Assembly (NCBI RefSeq): GCF_025465275.1
Contig: NZ_JAODNK010000133.1
Coordinates: forward strand, 1-51,996
From: Nocardia sp.
GTDB lineage: Bacteria > Actinomycetota > Actinomycetes > Mycobacteriales > Mycobacteriaceae
Direction: 5' to 3'
DNA length: 51,996 nt
Part shown: in pieces, positions 7,402 to 16,655 of the stretch
Position numbering within the stretch: the first letter of the stretch is position 1
How the letters are laid out: the number at the start of each line of letters is the position of its first letter
Notes under the pieces: generated by a model
What the model was told of the DNA's origin: nothing
Database searches by the model: none
The model's input: only the letters and a program-made list of their open reading frames with translations
Program-made: the position numbers and the translations under genes

Positions 7402-8808
7402 GTGCCCTTGACAAACCAGGCCACTGACCGGGCGAATGCCGATGCCCGCCGGGGCCGGCGGTGGGTGCTGCACATGGATATGGACGCGTTTTACGCCTCG
7501 GTCGAACAGCTGACCAGGCCGACCCTGCGCGGACGGCCGGTGCTCGTCGGCGGAATGGGCGGCCGCGGGGTGGTGGCGGGCGCCAGTTATGAGGCGCGGG
7601 TGTTCGGGGCGCGCTCGGCCATGCCCATGCATCAGGCTCGCCGTCTGGTGGGTGTGAACGGGGTCGTGGTGCCGCCGCGCGGAGTCGTCTACGCGGAACT
7701 CAGCGGTCTGGTGTTCGAGGCGCTGCGGTCGCGTATCCCGGTGCTGGAGACGCTCTCGTTCGACGAGGCGTTCGGGGAGCCCGCCGAGCTGGCCGGGGCC
7801 ACGTCCGCCGAGGTACTCGAATTCTGCGAGGAGCTGCGCGCCCTGGTGCGCGAACGCACCGGACTGGTGGCCTCGGTGGGTGCGGGCAGTGGCAAGCAGC
7901 TCGCCAAGATCGCCTCCGATATGGCGAAACCCGATGGGGTGCGGGTGGTCTCGCCCGCCGAGCAGCTGCAGTTTCTGGCCGCGCTACCCGTGCGGCGGCT
8001 CTGGGGCATCGGCCCGGTCGCCGAAAGTCGTTTGCGCTCAATGGGAATCGAGACCGTCGGGGCATTCGCGGCACTGCCCGAGATGGAGGCGGCCTCGATT
8101 CTCGGTAGCGCCGTGGGTATTGCGCTGCACCGGCTGGCGCGCGGCATCGACGATCGGCCCGTTGCCGAGCGCGCGGAGGCCAAACAGATCAGCGCCGAGA
8201 CCACCTATGAGACCGATATCGTCACGCTGGCTCAGCTACGCCCGGCCATCGAGGCCATGGCGGTGTCCGCGCACCGGCGGCTCATCGCGGACGGCCGCGC
8301 CGCCCGCACGGTGGTGCTCAAGCTGAAGAAGGCGGATATGAGCATTGTGACCCGTTCGTCCACGCTGCCGTATGCCACCGAGGAACTGGCCACGCTCACC
8401 GCGGCGGCGCAGCGCTCGGCCATCGACCCGGCGGAATTGGGGTCTATCCGCCTCGTGGGTGTGGGTTTTGCCGGATTGTCGGAGATTCGGCAGGAATCGC
8501 TGTTCCCGGAGTTGGATCAGGCCGTCGACACCATCGCCGAATCGGTGTCCGAGGAGCCCACGCTCGGACTGGCTGTCGCACCGGAGCCGGTGGTGCCGCC
8601 CGCGGCTCGTTCCTACGGCACCGCGAGCTGGTATCCAGGATTGGATGTGGCGCATACCGAATTCGGCCACGGCTGGGTGCAGGGTGCGGGGCACGGGGTG
8701 GTGACGGTCCGCTTTGAGACCCGCTCCACCGGAGCAGGTCCGGCGCGCACCTTCGCGGCCACCGATTCGGCGCTGACCCGCGCTGATCCGCTCGACAGTC
8801 TGCGCTGA
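7402..8808 (+). CDS. dinX: Y-family DNA polymerase IV, DinX type
   Basis: About 468 residues from GTG 7402. The Y-family palm begins at LHMDMDAFYASVEQL, followed by GVVAGASYEARVFGARSAMP, the catalytic ETLSFDEAF, and SVGAGSGKQLAKIASD, LWGIGPVAESRL. The text closely follows the mycobacterial DinX type rather than DinP. Error-prone translesion synthesis is the family role. The start is uncertain: the frame stays open back to 7219 with several GTGs, and 7402 gives the length nearest the mycobacterial protein. The DinB C-terminus lies within a 22-bp tandem repeat that covers the stop codon. Confidence 0.93.
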   Translation: MPLTNQATDRANADARRGRRWVLHMDMDAFYASVEQLTRPTLRGRPVLVGGMGGRGVVAGASYEARVFGARSAMPMHQARRLVGVNGVVVPPRGVVYAELSGLVFEALRSRIPVLETLSFDEAFGEPAELAGATSAEVLEFCEELRALVRERTGLVASVGAGSGKQLAKIASDMAKPDGVRVVSPAEQLQFLAALPVRRLWGIGPVAESRLRSMGIETVGAFAALPEMEAASILGSAVGIALHRLARGIDDRPVAERAEAKQISAETTYETDIVTLAQLRPAIEAMAVSAHRRLIADGRAARTVVLKLKKADMSIVTRSSTLPYATEELATLTAAAQRSAIDPAELGSIRLVGVGFAGLSEIRQESLFPELDQAVDTIAESVSEEPTLGLAVAPEPVVPPAARSYGTASWYPGLDVAHTEFGHGWVQGAGHGVVTVRFETRSTGAGPARTFAATDSALTRADPLDSLR

Positions 8809-8846
8809 TCCGCTCGACAGTCTGCGCTGAGTCGCTCGACAGCGTG
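8781..8846. repeat. Three tandem 22-bp repeats over the dinX stop codon
   Basis: Copies at 8781-8802, 8803-8824 (identical) and 8825-8846 (four mismatches), with the unit CGCTGATCCGCTCGACAGTC plus TG. The dinX stop TGA at 8806-8808 lies in the second copy. The unit is not a multiple of three, so copy-number change would alter the protein end. Confidence 0.9.
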
Positions 8847-9054
8847 CACTGAGGCTTACCAACGCTTTTCGACCCGGAAATAAGGGGCGAATGCGTCAAC
8901 TATGAGGATTCGGACTGAAAGTGCCCTTGCAGCGTGTTCGGAGGCGGCTTCTCACGGATGTCGTTGGTAGCCTCTGTGTCGTCGTGCAGCGTCGCCGGTC
9001 GGCTGCGGCTGTCACGTTGTCGAACGGACCTACTCGAACGCAAAGGACGAGCAG

Positions 9055-9555
9055 TTGAAGCTTCAGAAGACTGGACGCATCGCGGTCGCCACGCTGGCAG
9101 TCGTGACCGTACTCGGGCTGTCGGCATGTGGCAGTGGTGACAAGCCGGGGACCAAGACCACCCACACCACCTCCGCCGCGAGCACGACGGCCGCCCAGAA
9201 CTATCCGGCGACTCCGACCGCGGCGGACCTCAACGCGCAGCTGCAGAAGGCGCTCGATCCGTCCATCCCGGATTCCGAGAAGCTGAACATGATGCAGGGC
9301 GTGGCGGCGGACCCGAGCCTCCCGAACCGGTTGGCCGACGCCTACAAGCAGAACAACGCCACCATCACCGTCACCAATGTGACCGATCTCGGCAACGGCA
9401 CCATCACCGCCGACGCCCAGGCGTCGATCAACGGTGGTGCGCCGCAGCAGATGGTGGTGCCGTTCGTGGCCGAAGACGGAGTGTGGAAGGTCCAGAAGGA
9501 GTGGATCTGCAACACGCTGTCCCTCGCGAACCAGACCTCCCCGGCCTGCACCTAA
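9055..9555 (+). CDS. MTB12/CFP-2-like lipoprotein
   Basis: 166 residues. TTG 9055 follows AAGGA at 9043-9047. The signal peptide ends in a clear lipobox LSAC (Cys25). A Thr/Ser/Ala-rich linker (residues 30-55) precedes a domain with LNAQLQKALDPSIPDSEKLN, ATITVTNVTDLGNGTITADA and MVVPFVAEDGVWKVQKEWIC, which matches the low-molecular-weight antigen MTB12 fold. No enzymatic role is known for that family. A strong terminator follows, so it is a single-gene transcript just before emb. Confidence 0.85.
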   Translation: MKLQKTGRIAVATLAVVTVLGLSACGSGDKPGTKTTHTTSAASTTAAQNYPATPTAADLNAQLQKALDPSIPDSEKLNMMQGVAADPSLPNRLADAYKQNNATITVTNVTDLGNGTITADAQASINGGAPQQMVVPFVAEDGVWKVQKEWICNTLSLANQTSPACT

Positions 9556-9565
9556 ATCTTCCCGG

Positions 9566-9603
9566 ACGGGCCCGGCACTCCACTGGAGTGCCGGGCCCGT
9601 TTT
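9566..9603 (+). terminator. Strong intrinsic terminator
   Basis: A perfect 16-bp GC-rich stem (9566-9581 with 9585-9600), a 3-base loop and a short T run at 9600-9603. It ends the MTB12-like lipoprotein gene and isolates emb. Confidence 0.9.
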
Positions 9604-9703
9604 GCGTAGGCGAGTAATCGGACCCCGGCCGTGACCTGGGCGGTTTGGGTGGTTCGGTGACCGTGGCGCGGAAGGCGCGGGGCGCCGCTTAGGATCGGCG
9701 ATC

Positions 9704-12700
9704 GTGACCGACGTGATGGAGAAGGCGGGGCAGGATTCCGCCGGACGAGCTGGACCCGAAACCGTGCGAGGCAGACCCGGGGGATGGGAACGGCCGCTTG
9801 CCCTGATCGCAGGTCTGATCGCAGTGTTGTGCGCGGTGGCCGTGCCACTGTTGCCGGTGCGGGTGGATGCCGCGACACTCTCTTGGCCGCAAGGTGATTC
9901 GGCGCGCAGCATGGAGGCCCCGCTGGTCTCGTACGCGCCCTTGACTTTCGACGCCACCATTCCGTGTTCGGCTGTGGCGCAGCTCGGTTCGCACGGTGGG
10001 ACCTTGATCGCGACCGGTCCCAATGGCGCCCCCAATCTGGAGCGATACGGTTTTGTCGCGCGAGTGACCGCGGTCACCACCGCTGCCGACGGAACGACCA
10101 CGCCCAGCAAACTCGAAGCGGTACTGCACAACCAGTCGCTGCTGAGTGTTCCGGTGGACGAGCTCCCGGCCGGGTGCGCACTCACCGTGCACACCGAAAT
10201 GGCCAAGGCCACACTGGCTCTCACCGGTTCCAGCGTGACCCCGGTCACGCTCACCGGTGACTACCGCCCGCAGCTGGTCGGCATTTTCAGCGATCTGACC
10301 GCACCGGACGGCGCCGCGGTCACCGCGCAGGTGGACAGTCGTTTCTCGGCGCATCCGACCCTGGTGAAGCGCACAGCCATGTGGACGGCGGTGCTGGGCA
10401 CGCTGCTCGCACTGTTCGCCCTCTATCGCCTGGATCGCCGCGACGGCCGCCGCGCCCGCCGCTTCCTGCCGCAGCGCTGGTGGAGCTTCACCGCCGCGGA
10501 CGCCACGGTGCTGGGCACCCTGGTGCTGTGGCATTTCATCGGATCCACCACCTCCGATGACGGCTACCAGTTCGGCATGGCCCGCACGTCCATAGGCGCC
10601 GGCTATATGGCCAACTACTTCGCCTATTTCGGCGTCCCCGAGAACCCGGTCGGCACACCGTATTACGACCTGATCGGCCGCCTGGCCGAGATCAGCGTCG
10701 CGAGCCCGTTCGTACGACTACCCGCGCTGCTGGCCGGTTTCGTCTGCTGGCTGGCGATCAGCAAAGAGGTCATTCCCCGCCTGGGCGCGCGCATCAGCCG
10801 CAATCGTGTCGCGGTGTGGACGGGTGCCCTGGGCTTCCTGGCGGTCTGGATGCCGTACAACAACGGCCTGCGCCCCGAGGCGATGGTGGGTCTGGCAGTC
10901 CTGCTGACCTGGGTCTCGGTGGAGCGCGCGATCGCGACCCGGCGACTGCTGCCCTACGGCGTGGCCATTGCCATCGGCGCCTTCGCCTGTACCGTCGGCC
11001 CGTCGGGTGTGATCTGTTTCGCACCGCTGCTGGCCGGCATCCGCCCGGTGTGGCGAGTGCTCGATACCCGGGCCGCCGCACTGAGCAAGCCGACAGCCGA
11101 GAACGCCGGAGTGTTCGCCGTAATACGTGCCCGCTCCGTCGCGTATCTCACCCTGTCGGCCCCGCTGGTCGCCGCCGGAACAGTGGTGCTGGTCGCCATG
11201 TTCGGCGTGCAGCCGCTCTCGTCCATGTTCGAGATGCAGCGGGTGCACTCCATCGTCGGCCCGGATGTGAAGTGGCCGGACGAATACCTGCGCTACCAGT
11301 ATCTGTTCATGGACACCATCGACGGTTCGGTGGCCCGCCGCTTCGGCATGTTCATGCTCTGGCTGGGTCTGGCGGCCGTCGCACTCGTATTGCTGCGCAA
11401 GGGCGGCCGGATTCCCACCGTCGCCTCCGGTCCGGCACGACGCGTGCTCGGCAGCACGATCGGCGTGATTCTGCTGATGATGACCACACCCACCAAGTGG
11501 ACGCACCACAACGGCATCTACGCCGGGCTGGCCGGTGTGGTCGGAGTGCTGGCGGCGGTGGCGCTGGGCCCGAAGGTCATGCGCTCGCCCCGTAACCGTG
11601 CGCTTTTCGCCTCGGTGGTGGCCTTCGCGATGGCGATCACCTTCTCGAGTATCAACGGCTGGTGGTACGTCTCCAATTACGGCATTTCCTGGAACGACAA
11701 GCCGGTGGTGATCGCGGGCATCGGCCTGAACAAGATCTTCCTGCTCGCCGCGCTGGCCCTGCTCGCCCTGGCCGGATGGTGGCATGTGCGGGCCCCCGAT
11801 CCCGCGACCGCCCCGCACCGTGTTTCCCGGCAGGCTTGGCGGCTGACGGCTGTCCCGCCTTTGACCGTGGTAGCGGCTTTCATGGTGCTGTTCGAGGTGG
11901 CCTCGTTCGCGAAGGCGGCGGCTTCGCAGTACCCGGCCTTCTCGCTGGCCCGCTCCAATGTCGCTGCGGTACTGGGTGAACCGTGCGGCCTTGCCCGGGA
12001 CGTTCTGGTCGAGACCGACCCGAACGCAGGTCTGCTCCAGCCGCTCACCGGCGACGCGTTCGGTACCTTCTCCGCTGACGCGAAGGGCTTCACGCCGACC
12101 GGTGTCTCCAGCGATCTGACCGCCGACGACGAGGTCGACTCCAGTGCCATCACGACCGCGCTGAACAATAAGTCCACCACCGGCGAATCCGGAACCACCA
12201 CCACCGCACTGCCTTTCGGACTGGATCCGGCCAGGGTCCCGGTCCTGGGCAGCAGCGGGACCGCCGAATCGATCGCGTCCCTCACCACCGGCTGGTACCG
12301 GTTGCCCGATAGCGCCCATCGCGGCGGCATCATCTCCATGGCCGCCGCCGGCCGCATTCGTTCCGTCGACAAGGACGGAGTAGTGACCCCCGGCCAGTCT
12401 GTCGAGATCGAATACGGCACAGCCGATCCCGCGGGCGAGGCGCAGCCGCAGGGCAGGGTCACGCCGATCGATATCGGCCCGTCGCCGACCTGGCGCAATC
12501 TGCGGGTGCCGTTCACCGATATCCCGGCCGATGCCACGGTGGTCCGCCTGGTCGCCACCGATCGTGACCGTGATCCGAAGCAGTGGGTCGCCCTGACCCC
12601 GCCGCGCGTCCCGCAGACCCGCGTGCTCGAGGATCTGATCGGTGCCAAGCAGCCGGTGCTGCTGGATTGGGCTGTCGGCCTGCAATTCCCGTGCCAGCGG

Positions 12701-13009
12701 CCGTTCGACCACAAGGACGGGATCGCCGAGGTTCCGAGCTACCGGATCCTGCCCGATCGCGGCGGTGCGAAGGATACGAACGCGTGGGAGAGTCATGAGG
12801 GCGGCGGCCCGCTGGGCTGGAGCTCCATGCTGCTGCGCCCGCACACCCTCGCGACGTACCTGAACCAGGACTGGCGCCGGGATTGGGGTGAGCTGCAGCA
12901 GTTCTCGCGGATCGACGACACCGCCATCCGCGCGCTCCCGGTGGTCACCCCGGAAACCCACTCGGCCCTGTCGAGTCCCGGTCCGATCAATGTGACCGGC
13001 TGGCAGTAG
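9704..13009 (+). CDS. Emb-family arabinosyltransferase
   Basis: 1101 residues, the usual Emb size. An N-terminal membrane helix (PLALIAGLIAVLCAVAVPLL) is followed by a luminal jelly-roll, about 12-14 further hydrophobic segments, and a C-terminal carbohydrate-binding domain. The GT-C catalytic loop SDDGYQFGMAR (Asp285-Asp286) is present. Emb proteins add D-arabinofuranose from decaprenyl-phospho-arabinose to arabinogalactan or lipoarabinomannan outside the membrane. A TAGGAT hexamer 8 bases before GTG 9704 suggests a leaderless mRNA. Unlike the embCAB locus, no second emb is in this window; I cannot tell whether it is A, B or C type. Confidence 0.94.
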   Translation: MTDVMEKAGQDSAGRAGPETVRGRPGGWERPLALIAGLIAVLCAVAVPLLPVRVDAATLSWPQGDSARSMEAPLVSYAPLTFDATIPCSAVAQLGSHGGTLIATGPNGAPNLERYGFVARVTAVTTAADGTTTPSKLEAVLHNQSLLSVPVDELPAGCALTVHTEMAKATLALTGSSVTPVTLTGDYRPQLVGIFSDLTAPDGAAVTAQVDSRFSAHPTLVKRTAMWTAVLGTLLALFALYRLDRRDGRRARRFLPQRWWSFTAADATVLGTLVLWHFIGSTTSDDGYQFGMARTSIGAGYMANYFAYFGVPENPVGTPYYDLIGRLAEISVASPFVRLPALLAGFVCWLAISKEVIPRLGARISRNRVAVWTGALGFLAVWMPYNNGLRPEAMVGLAVLLTWVSVERAIATRRLLPYGVAIAIGAFACTVGPSGVICFAPLLAGIRPVWRVLDTRAAALSKPTAENAGVFAVIRARSVAYLTLSAPLVAAGTVVLVAMFGVQPLSSMFEMQRVHSIVGPDVKWPDEYLRYQYLFMDTIDGSVARRFGMFMLWLGLAAVALVLLRKGGRIPTVASGPARRVLGSTIGVILLMMTTPTKWTHHNGIYAGLAGVVGVLAAVALGPKVMRSPRNRALFASVVAFAMAITFSSINGWWYVSNYGISWNDKPVVIAGIGLNKIFLLAALALLALAGWWHVRAPDPATAPHRVSRQAWRLTAVPPLTVVAAFMVLFEVASFAKAAASQYPAFSLARSNVAAVLGEPCGLARDVLVETDPNAGLLQPLTGDAFGTFSADAKGFTPTGVSSDLTADDEVDSSAITTALNNKSTTGESGTTTTALPFGLDPARVPVLGSSGTAESIASLTTGWYRLPDSAHRGGIISMAAAGRIRSVDKDGVVTPGQSVEIEYGTADPAGEAQPQGRVTPIDIGPSPTWRNLRVPFTDIPADATVVRLVATDRDRDPKQWVALTPPRVPQTRVLEDLIGAKQPVLLDWAVGLQFPCQRPFDHKDGIAEVPSYRILPDRGGAKDTNAWESHEGGGPLGWSSMLLRPHTLATYLNQDWRRDWGELQQFSRIDDTAIRALPVVTPETHSALSSPGPINVTGWQ

Positions 13010-13018
13010 CCGGAAACG

Positions 13019-13054
13019 CCGCGCCCCCGCTTCGAATTCGAGGCGGGGGCGCGG
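13019..13054. terminator. Bidirectional GC-rich hairpin after emb
   Basis: 12-bp perfect stem (13019-13030 with 13043-13054) and a 12-base loop, between the convergent emb and lipoprotein genes. There is no U tract, as is common in actinobacteria. Confidence 0.75.
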
Positions 13055-13128
13055 TCGTTATCTGGACGGCGGGGCACGGTCGCATGTGGACGTTTCGATC
13101 TCGAAGCGGGCGCAGTCTGTTACGGACG

Positions 13129-13863
13129 TTACGGTCCGGCGTCGCCGCGCAGCTTGTGCACCTGTGCGTCGGTCAGCGCGCTGAGTTGTTGTGGATCAGG
13201 CTCATTCGTGCCGGACATGGCGAGCTGGACGACGGTGGACCCCACCACGGTGATGCTCACCGCCGTGTACAGCGTCAGCCCCTGACTGGTGGTGTGCACC
13301 CGGAACCCGAACGACCCGTCCCCGGCAGTCGGCTGATCCAGCCCGCCGACCTGGAATTGGACCTTGGACCCGTCGGTATCGGTGCTGGAATACGTTCCGC
13401 ACTGCCGCAGCAGCGCCTGCGCCGTCGAGAAGGCCTGCGCCGCACCGTCATTCGCATAGGCCGCGGAATCGATATCGATACTGTCGAAGTCCGGTCCGCC
13501 GTACTGCGCGGCCGCCCGGGTGACGGCGTTCGGCGCCTGTTCGGCAATGGGCGCCAGCACTTTCGCGCACTGCGCGGGAGTGGTGCGCGCACCCGCGCCG
13601 GTGGTGCTCCCCGGTGCGGGATCACCGAGCGAGGAGTACCCGCTGGGCAGCTGCGGTACATCGAGCAGCTGGGCGCGCAGCGTGATCACATCCGGTACCG
13701 CCGGGGCGTTCGTCGCCTTGGGCTGCACGGTCGGCCCCAGCGTAGGCAGCGCGGGCGCGGCGGAATCATGCGAACCACAGGCGGATACGGCAACGGTACC
13801 GAGCAGCAACAGCAGCGCGGTCCGCCCGCGCCGCCGCCGGGGTGTAGTGGTGGATGCGGTCAC
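13129..13863 (-). CDS. Lipoprotein, PknH-like sensor-domain type
   Basis: 244 residues from GTG 13863. A basic N-terminus (TPRRRRGRTALLLLL) leads to the lipobox VSAC. The mature part has AQCAKVLAPIAEQAPNAVTR and DGSKVQFQVGGLD, which resemble the extracellular domain of PknH and related mycobacterial lipoproteins, and several cysteines that could pair. Ligand unknown. It lies 59 bp downstream of another lipoprotein gene on the same strand and is probably co-transcribed. The longer open frame to 14253 overlaps that gene in another frame and is not used. Confidence 0.75.
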   Translation of the reverse strand: MTASTTTPRRRRGRTALLLLLGTVAVSACGSHDSAAPALPTLGPTVQPKATNAPAVPDVITLRAQLLDVPQLPSGYSSLGDPAPGSTTGAGARTTPAQCAKVLAPIAEQAPNAVTRAAAQYGGPDFDSIDIDSAAYANDGAAQAFSTAQALLRQCGTYSSTDTDGSKVQFQVGGLDQPTAGDGSFGFRVHTTSQGLTLYTAVSITVVGSTVVQLAMSGTNEPDPQQLSALTDAQVHKLRGDAGP

Positions 13864-13922
13864 GGCGACATCATGCCCGGGCAGCCCGGCAGGTCGCGCG
13901 GTGGTCGCCGCCGCCACGCGTG

Positions 13923-14924
13923 TCAGGATCCCCACTGCACCTGGGTGCGCAGCGTCTGGCTCAGCGTCACGGAGCTGTTCGGATCCCGGTAGGTCTGATT
14001 GCCGCCGACTTCGACCTGTCCCGAAACGGGCAGCGGCAGACCGAGATCCACCCCGATGGTTCCGGTGCCGTGCATGAGGTAGTCGATGATCTCCAGCTGC
14101 CCCGCCTGATTGGGCAGTCGCCACACCGTCGTTTCCGGCGTCTGCACCACATCCAGCTCGATGGTGAGCAGATTGCCGTCGCGGTGCGTGAGCGTCGCGG
14201 TGGTCACCTGTTCGAGCGGCACACTGCCGGAAACCTGCTGGCGCACCGTCCACACCGCGCCCACTCCGACCGGATCGTCCGGGAAGGCGATGGACTGATA
14301 GACGGCCTGATAGAACGCCTGCTCCAGCGCCGCGCGCGCGGCATCGGAGGTGGCGGGCTTGGGTGCGAGCCGCAGCGCGGTGATCGCGCCCACGTCACTG
14401 ATATCGAAACCGGCATGCGACCCGTCCGCGGGCAGCAGTGCCTTGGCCAGCGCCGGATCGGGCGAGGTGACAGTGCCGAGGGTCAGTTCCACACCGTCGC
14501 TGCCCGCCTGCGCGGTGAGCGGAATGGTCACGGCGGGCGGTGAGAAATCACGCACCGCCTGCGCATTGATCTGCTGTTCGATGTGATGGTCGGTACGCAG
14601 CGTCACCTGCTGGGTGGTGCCCGGTTCGAGAGCGGGCCGCAGTGCGGAGCGCGGTTCGACGCCCGGATCGACGATGGTGGTGGTCACCGCCGCGATGGGC
14701 ATGGTGACCTCTTTGCCGATGCCGAGCGGTTCCGCGCTGTCGGACTCGGCGGCGCTTTCCGTCCGATCGCTGCAGCCGACTCCGAAGGCGGAAAGTGTCA
14801 CCGCGAGTACGAGCAGCAGGACTCCGGATCGAGTGCTGCGCAGTCCCGGCCGGGGCCGGCCGGGTGAGCCGGAACAGGGTGCGGTGGCGTTCGCCGAGCT
14901 GGGGGATGAAGACAACACCGTCAC
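13923..14924 (-). CDS. Lipoprotein of the DUF6263 kind
   Basis: 333 residues from GTG 14924. A 35-residue Ser/Pro/Arg-rich lead precedes the hydrophobic segment GVLLLVLAVTLSAFGVGC with a lipobox cysteine near 51. The mature part is beta-rich (EPGTTQQVTLRTDHHIEQQI, AVWTVRQQVSGSVPLEQV), which I associate with DUF6263; function unknown. It is divergent from lspA, the enzyme that would process it, with 98 bp between starts. The family call is from memory of the pattern and is moderate. Confidence 0.7.
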   Translation of the reverse strand: MTVLSSSPSSANATAPCSGSPGRPRPGLRSTRSGVLLLVLAVTLSAFGVGCSDRTESAAESDSAEPLGIGKEVTMPIAAVTTTIVDPGVEPRSALRPALEPGTTQQVTLRTDHHIEQQINAQAVRDFSPPAVTIPLTAQAGSDGVELTLGTVTSPDPALAKALLPADGSHAGFDISDVGAITALRLAPKPATSDAARAALEQAFYQAVYQSIAFPDDPVGVGAVWTVRQQVSGSVPLEQVTTATLTHRDGNLLTIELDVVQTPETTVWRLPNQAGQLEIIDYLMHGTGTIGVDLGLPLPVSGQVEVGGNQTYRDPNSSVTLSQTLRTQVQWGS

Positions 14925-15022
14925 GTCGAACAGGTTACGACCACTTCCTGATAATCAGCTTGGGAAGCGGCCGCGCCGTCCGGCCATCGGGCGCTCGATC
15001 GTCATAGGGAATGATGTGACCC

Positions 15023-15682
15023 GTGAGTACCGACCGGCCGCGCGAATCCGGCATAGAGGAACCAGACGAGTCGCCCGCCGACAGCGCACCCGCCGGCACC
15101 CCCGAGGAGCCGGTCGCCGCAGCTGATCCGGTCGCCGCGTCCGAGCCGGAGGCGACCGCTCGACCGCTACGTCTGCGCACCCTACTGCTCGTCGCGGTGG
15201 TGGCGCTCGGATTGGATCTGCTGACCAAGACGATTGTGGTCGCGAAGCTGACCCCGGGTCACCCGATCTATCTGATCGGCGATTCGGTGCGCCTGGCGCT
15301 GGTGCGCAATCCGGGCGCCGCGTTCTCGATGGCGACCGGTATGACCTGGCTGCTCACGCTGGTGGCCGCTGCGGTGGTGGTCGGTGTGATCCGGATCGGC
15401 CGCACCATGCGCTCGCTGCCGTGGGCCATCGGCCTGGGTCTGGTGCTCGGCGGTGCGCTCGGCAATCTGATCGACCGGTTGTTCCGGGCACCGGGCCCGC
15501 TGCAGGGGCATGTGGTGGATTTTGTGGCCGTCGGCTGGTGGCCGGTGTTCAATATCGCCGACTCGTCGATCGTCTGCGGCGCGGCCCTGCTGGTGGCGTT
15601 GACGGTCTTCGGTTTCGAACCGGACGGCACGCGCATGCAGCGGCACTTGGAGGACGACAACGCGGAGGAGAAAAGCGTATGA
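15023..15682 (+). CDS. lspA: Lipoprotein signal peptidase LspA
   Basis: 219 residues. An acidic, Pro/Ala-rich extension (residues 1-48) comes before four membrane helices. The aspartyl protease motifs are present: LVRNPGAAFSMA, GGALGNLIDRL, HVVDFVAVGWWPVFNIADSS, with the catalytic pair in VVDF and IADS. It cleaves signal peptides of prolipoproteins after lipidation. GTG 15023 has no clear Shine-Dalgarno; AATGAT ends 7 bases upstream, so it may be leaderless. Its stop overlaps the rluD start by ATGA, so the two are coupled, as in M. tuberculosis. Confidence 0.96.
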   Translation: MSTDRPRESGIEEPDESPADSAPAGTPEEPVAAADPVAASEPEATARPLRLRTLLLVAVVALGLDLLTKTIVVAKLTPGHPIYLIGDSVRLALVRNPGAAFSMATGMTWLLTLVAAAVVVGVIRIGRTMRSLPWAIGLGLVLGGALGNLIDRLFRAPGPLQGHVVDFVAVGWWPVFNIADSSIVCGAALLVALTVFGFEPDGTRMQRHLEDDNAEEKSV

Positions 15683-16602
15683 GGGAAACCCGCAGTATGC
15701 CGGTGCCGGATGGACTGGACGGAATGCGTGTCGATTCCGGACTGTCCCGGCTGCTCGGCCTGTCGCGCACGGCGGTGGTCGCCATGACCGAGGACGGCTC
15801 GGTACAGCTCGACGGGGTAGCGGCAGGCAAATCCGATCGGCTGAACGCGGGCTCCTGGCTCGAGGTCGAATTCCCCGAGCCCAAGCGGGAACTCGCCATC
15901 GAGGCGACTCCCGTCGACGGTATGAATATCCTCTACGCCGATGACGACATCGTGGCCGTGGACAAGCCGGTCGGCGTGGCCGCGCACACCGGCGTCGGCT
16001 GGACCGGCCCCACCGTGGTCGGCGGGCTCGTCGCCATGGGCTACCGCATCTCCACCTCCGGCGCCCACGAACGCCAGGGCATTGTGCACCGCCTGGACGT
16101 CGGTACCTCCGGTGTCATGGTGGTCGCGCAGTCCGAGCGTGCGTACACGGTGCTCAAGCGCGCCTTCAAGGAGCGCACCGTGGACAAGCGCTATCACGCT
16201 CTGGTGCAGGGGCATCCGGATCCGAGCAGCGGCACCATCGATGCGCCGATCGGCCGGGCCCGCGGTAACGCCTGGAAGTTCGCGGTCACCGCGGACGGCC
16301 GCCCCAGTGTCACCCATTACGACACCATCGAGGCCTTCCAGTCCGCGAGCCTGCTCGACGTGCACCTGGAAACCGGTCGCACACACCAGATTCGCGTGCA
16401 CTTCTCCGCCGTCCGGCATCCCTGCTGCGGTGACCTCACCTATGGCGCGGACCCGACCATCGCGGAACGCCTGGGCCTGGAACGGCAGTGGCTGCACGCC
16501 AAACAGCTCGGCTTCAACCATCCCGCCGACGGCCGCTGGATCGAGATCACCAGCGAGTACCCCGCCGACCTCGCGCACGCGCTGGCAGTTCTGCGCGCCT
16601 AG
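15679..16602 (+). CDS. RluD-family 23S rRNA pseudouridine synthase
   Basis: 307 residues. An N-terminal S4-like RNA-binding domain (DSGLSRLLGLSRTAVVAMTE) is followed by the RluA/RluD catalytic domain with GIVHRLDVGTSGVMVVAQ (catalytic Asp in HRLD), KRYHALVQG and LETGRTHQIRVHF. It isomerises uridines in large-subunit rRNA. The start overlaps the lspA stop (ATGA), which gives translational coupling. Confidence 0.95.
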   Translation: MRETRSMPVPDGLDGMRVDSGLSRLLGLSRTAVVAMTEDGSVQLDGVAAGKSDRLNAGSWLEVEFPEPKRELAIEATPVDGMNILYADDDIVAVDKPVGVAAHTGVGWTGPTVVGGLVAMGYRISTSGAHERQGIVHRLDVGTSGVMVVAQSERAYTVLKRAFKERTVDKRYHALVQGHPDPSSGTIDAPIGRARGNAWKFAVTADGRPSVTHYDTIEAFQSASLLDVHLETGRTHQIRVHFSAVRHPCCGDLTYGADPTIAERLGLERQWLHAKQLGFNHPADGRWIEITSEYPADLAHALAVLRA

Positions 16603-16655
16603 TTCGCGGGCTGTAATACGGAGTGGGACGTCGGCCGCGGTACGAGGAGGAGCGC

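Noticed and set aside
10718..12961. Minus-strand frame of 747 codons opposite emb
   Set aside because: Antisense of a clear Emb protein; no domain pattern.
13084..13992. Plus-strand frame of about 300 codons opposite the lipoprotein gene
   Set aside because: Arg/Gly-rich text typical of GC-rich antisense; the minus strand has a signal peptide with lipobox and a recognisable domain.
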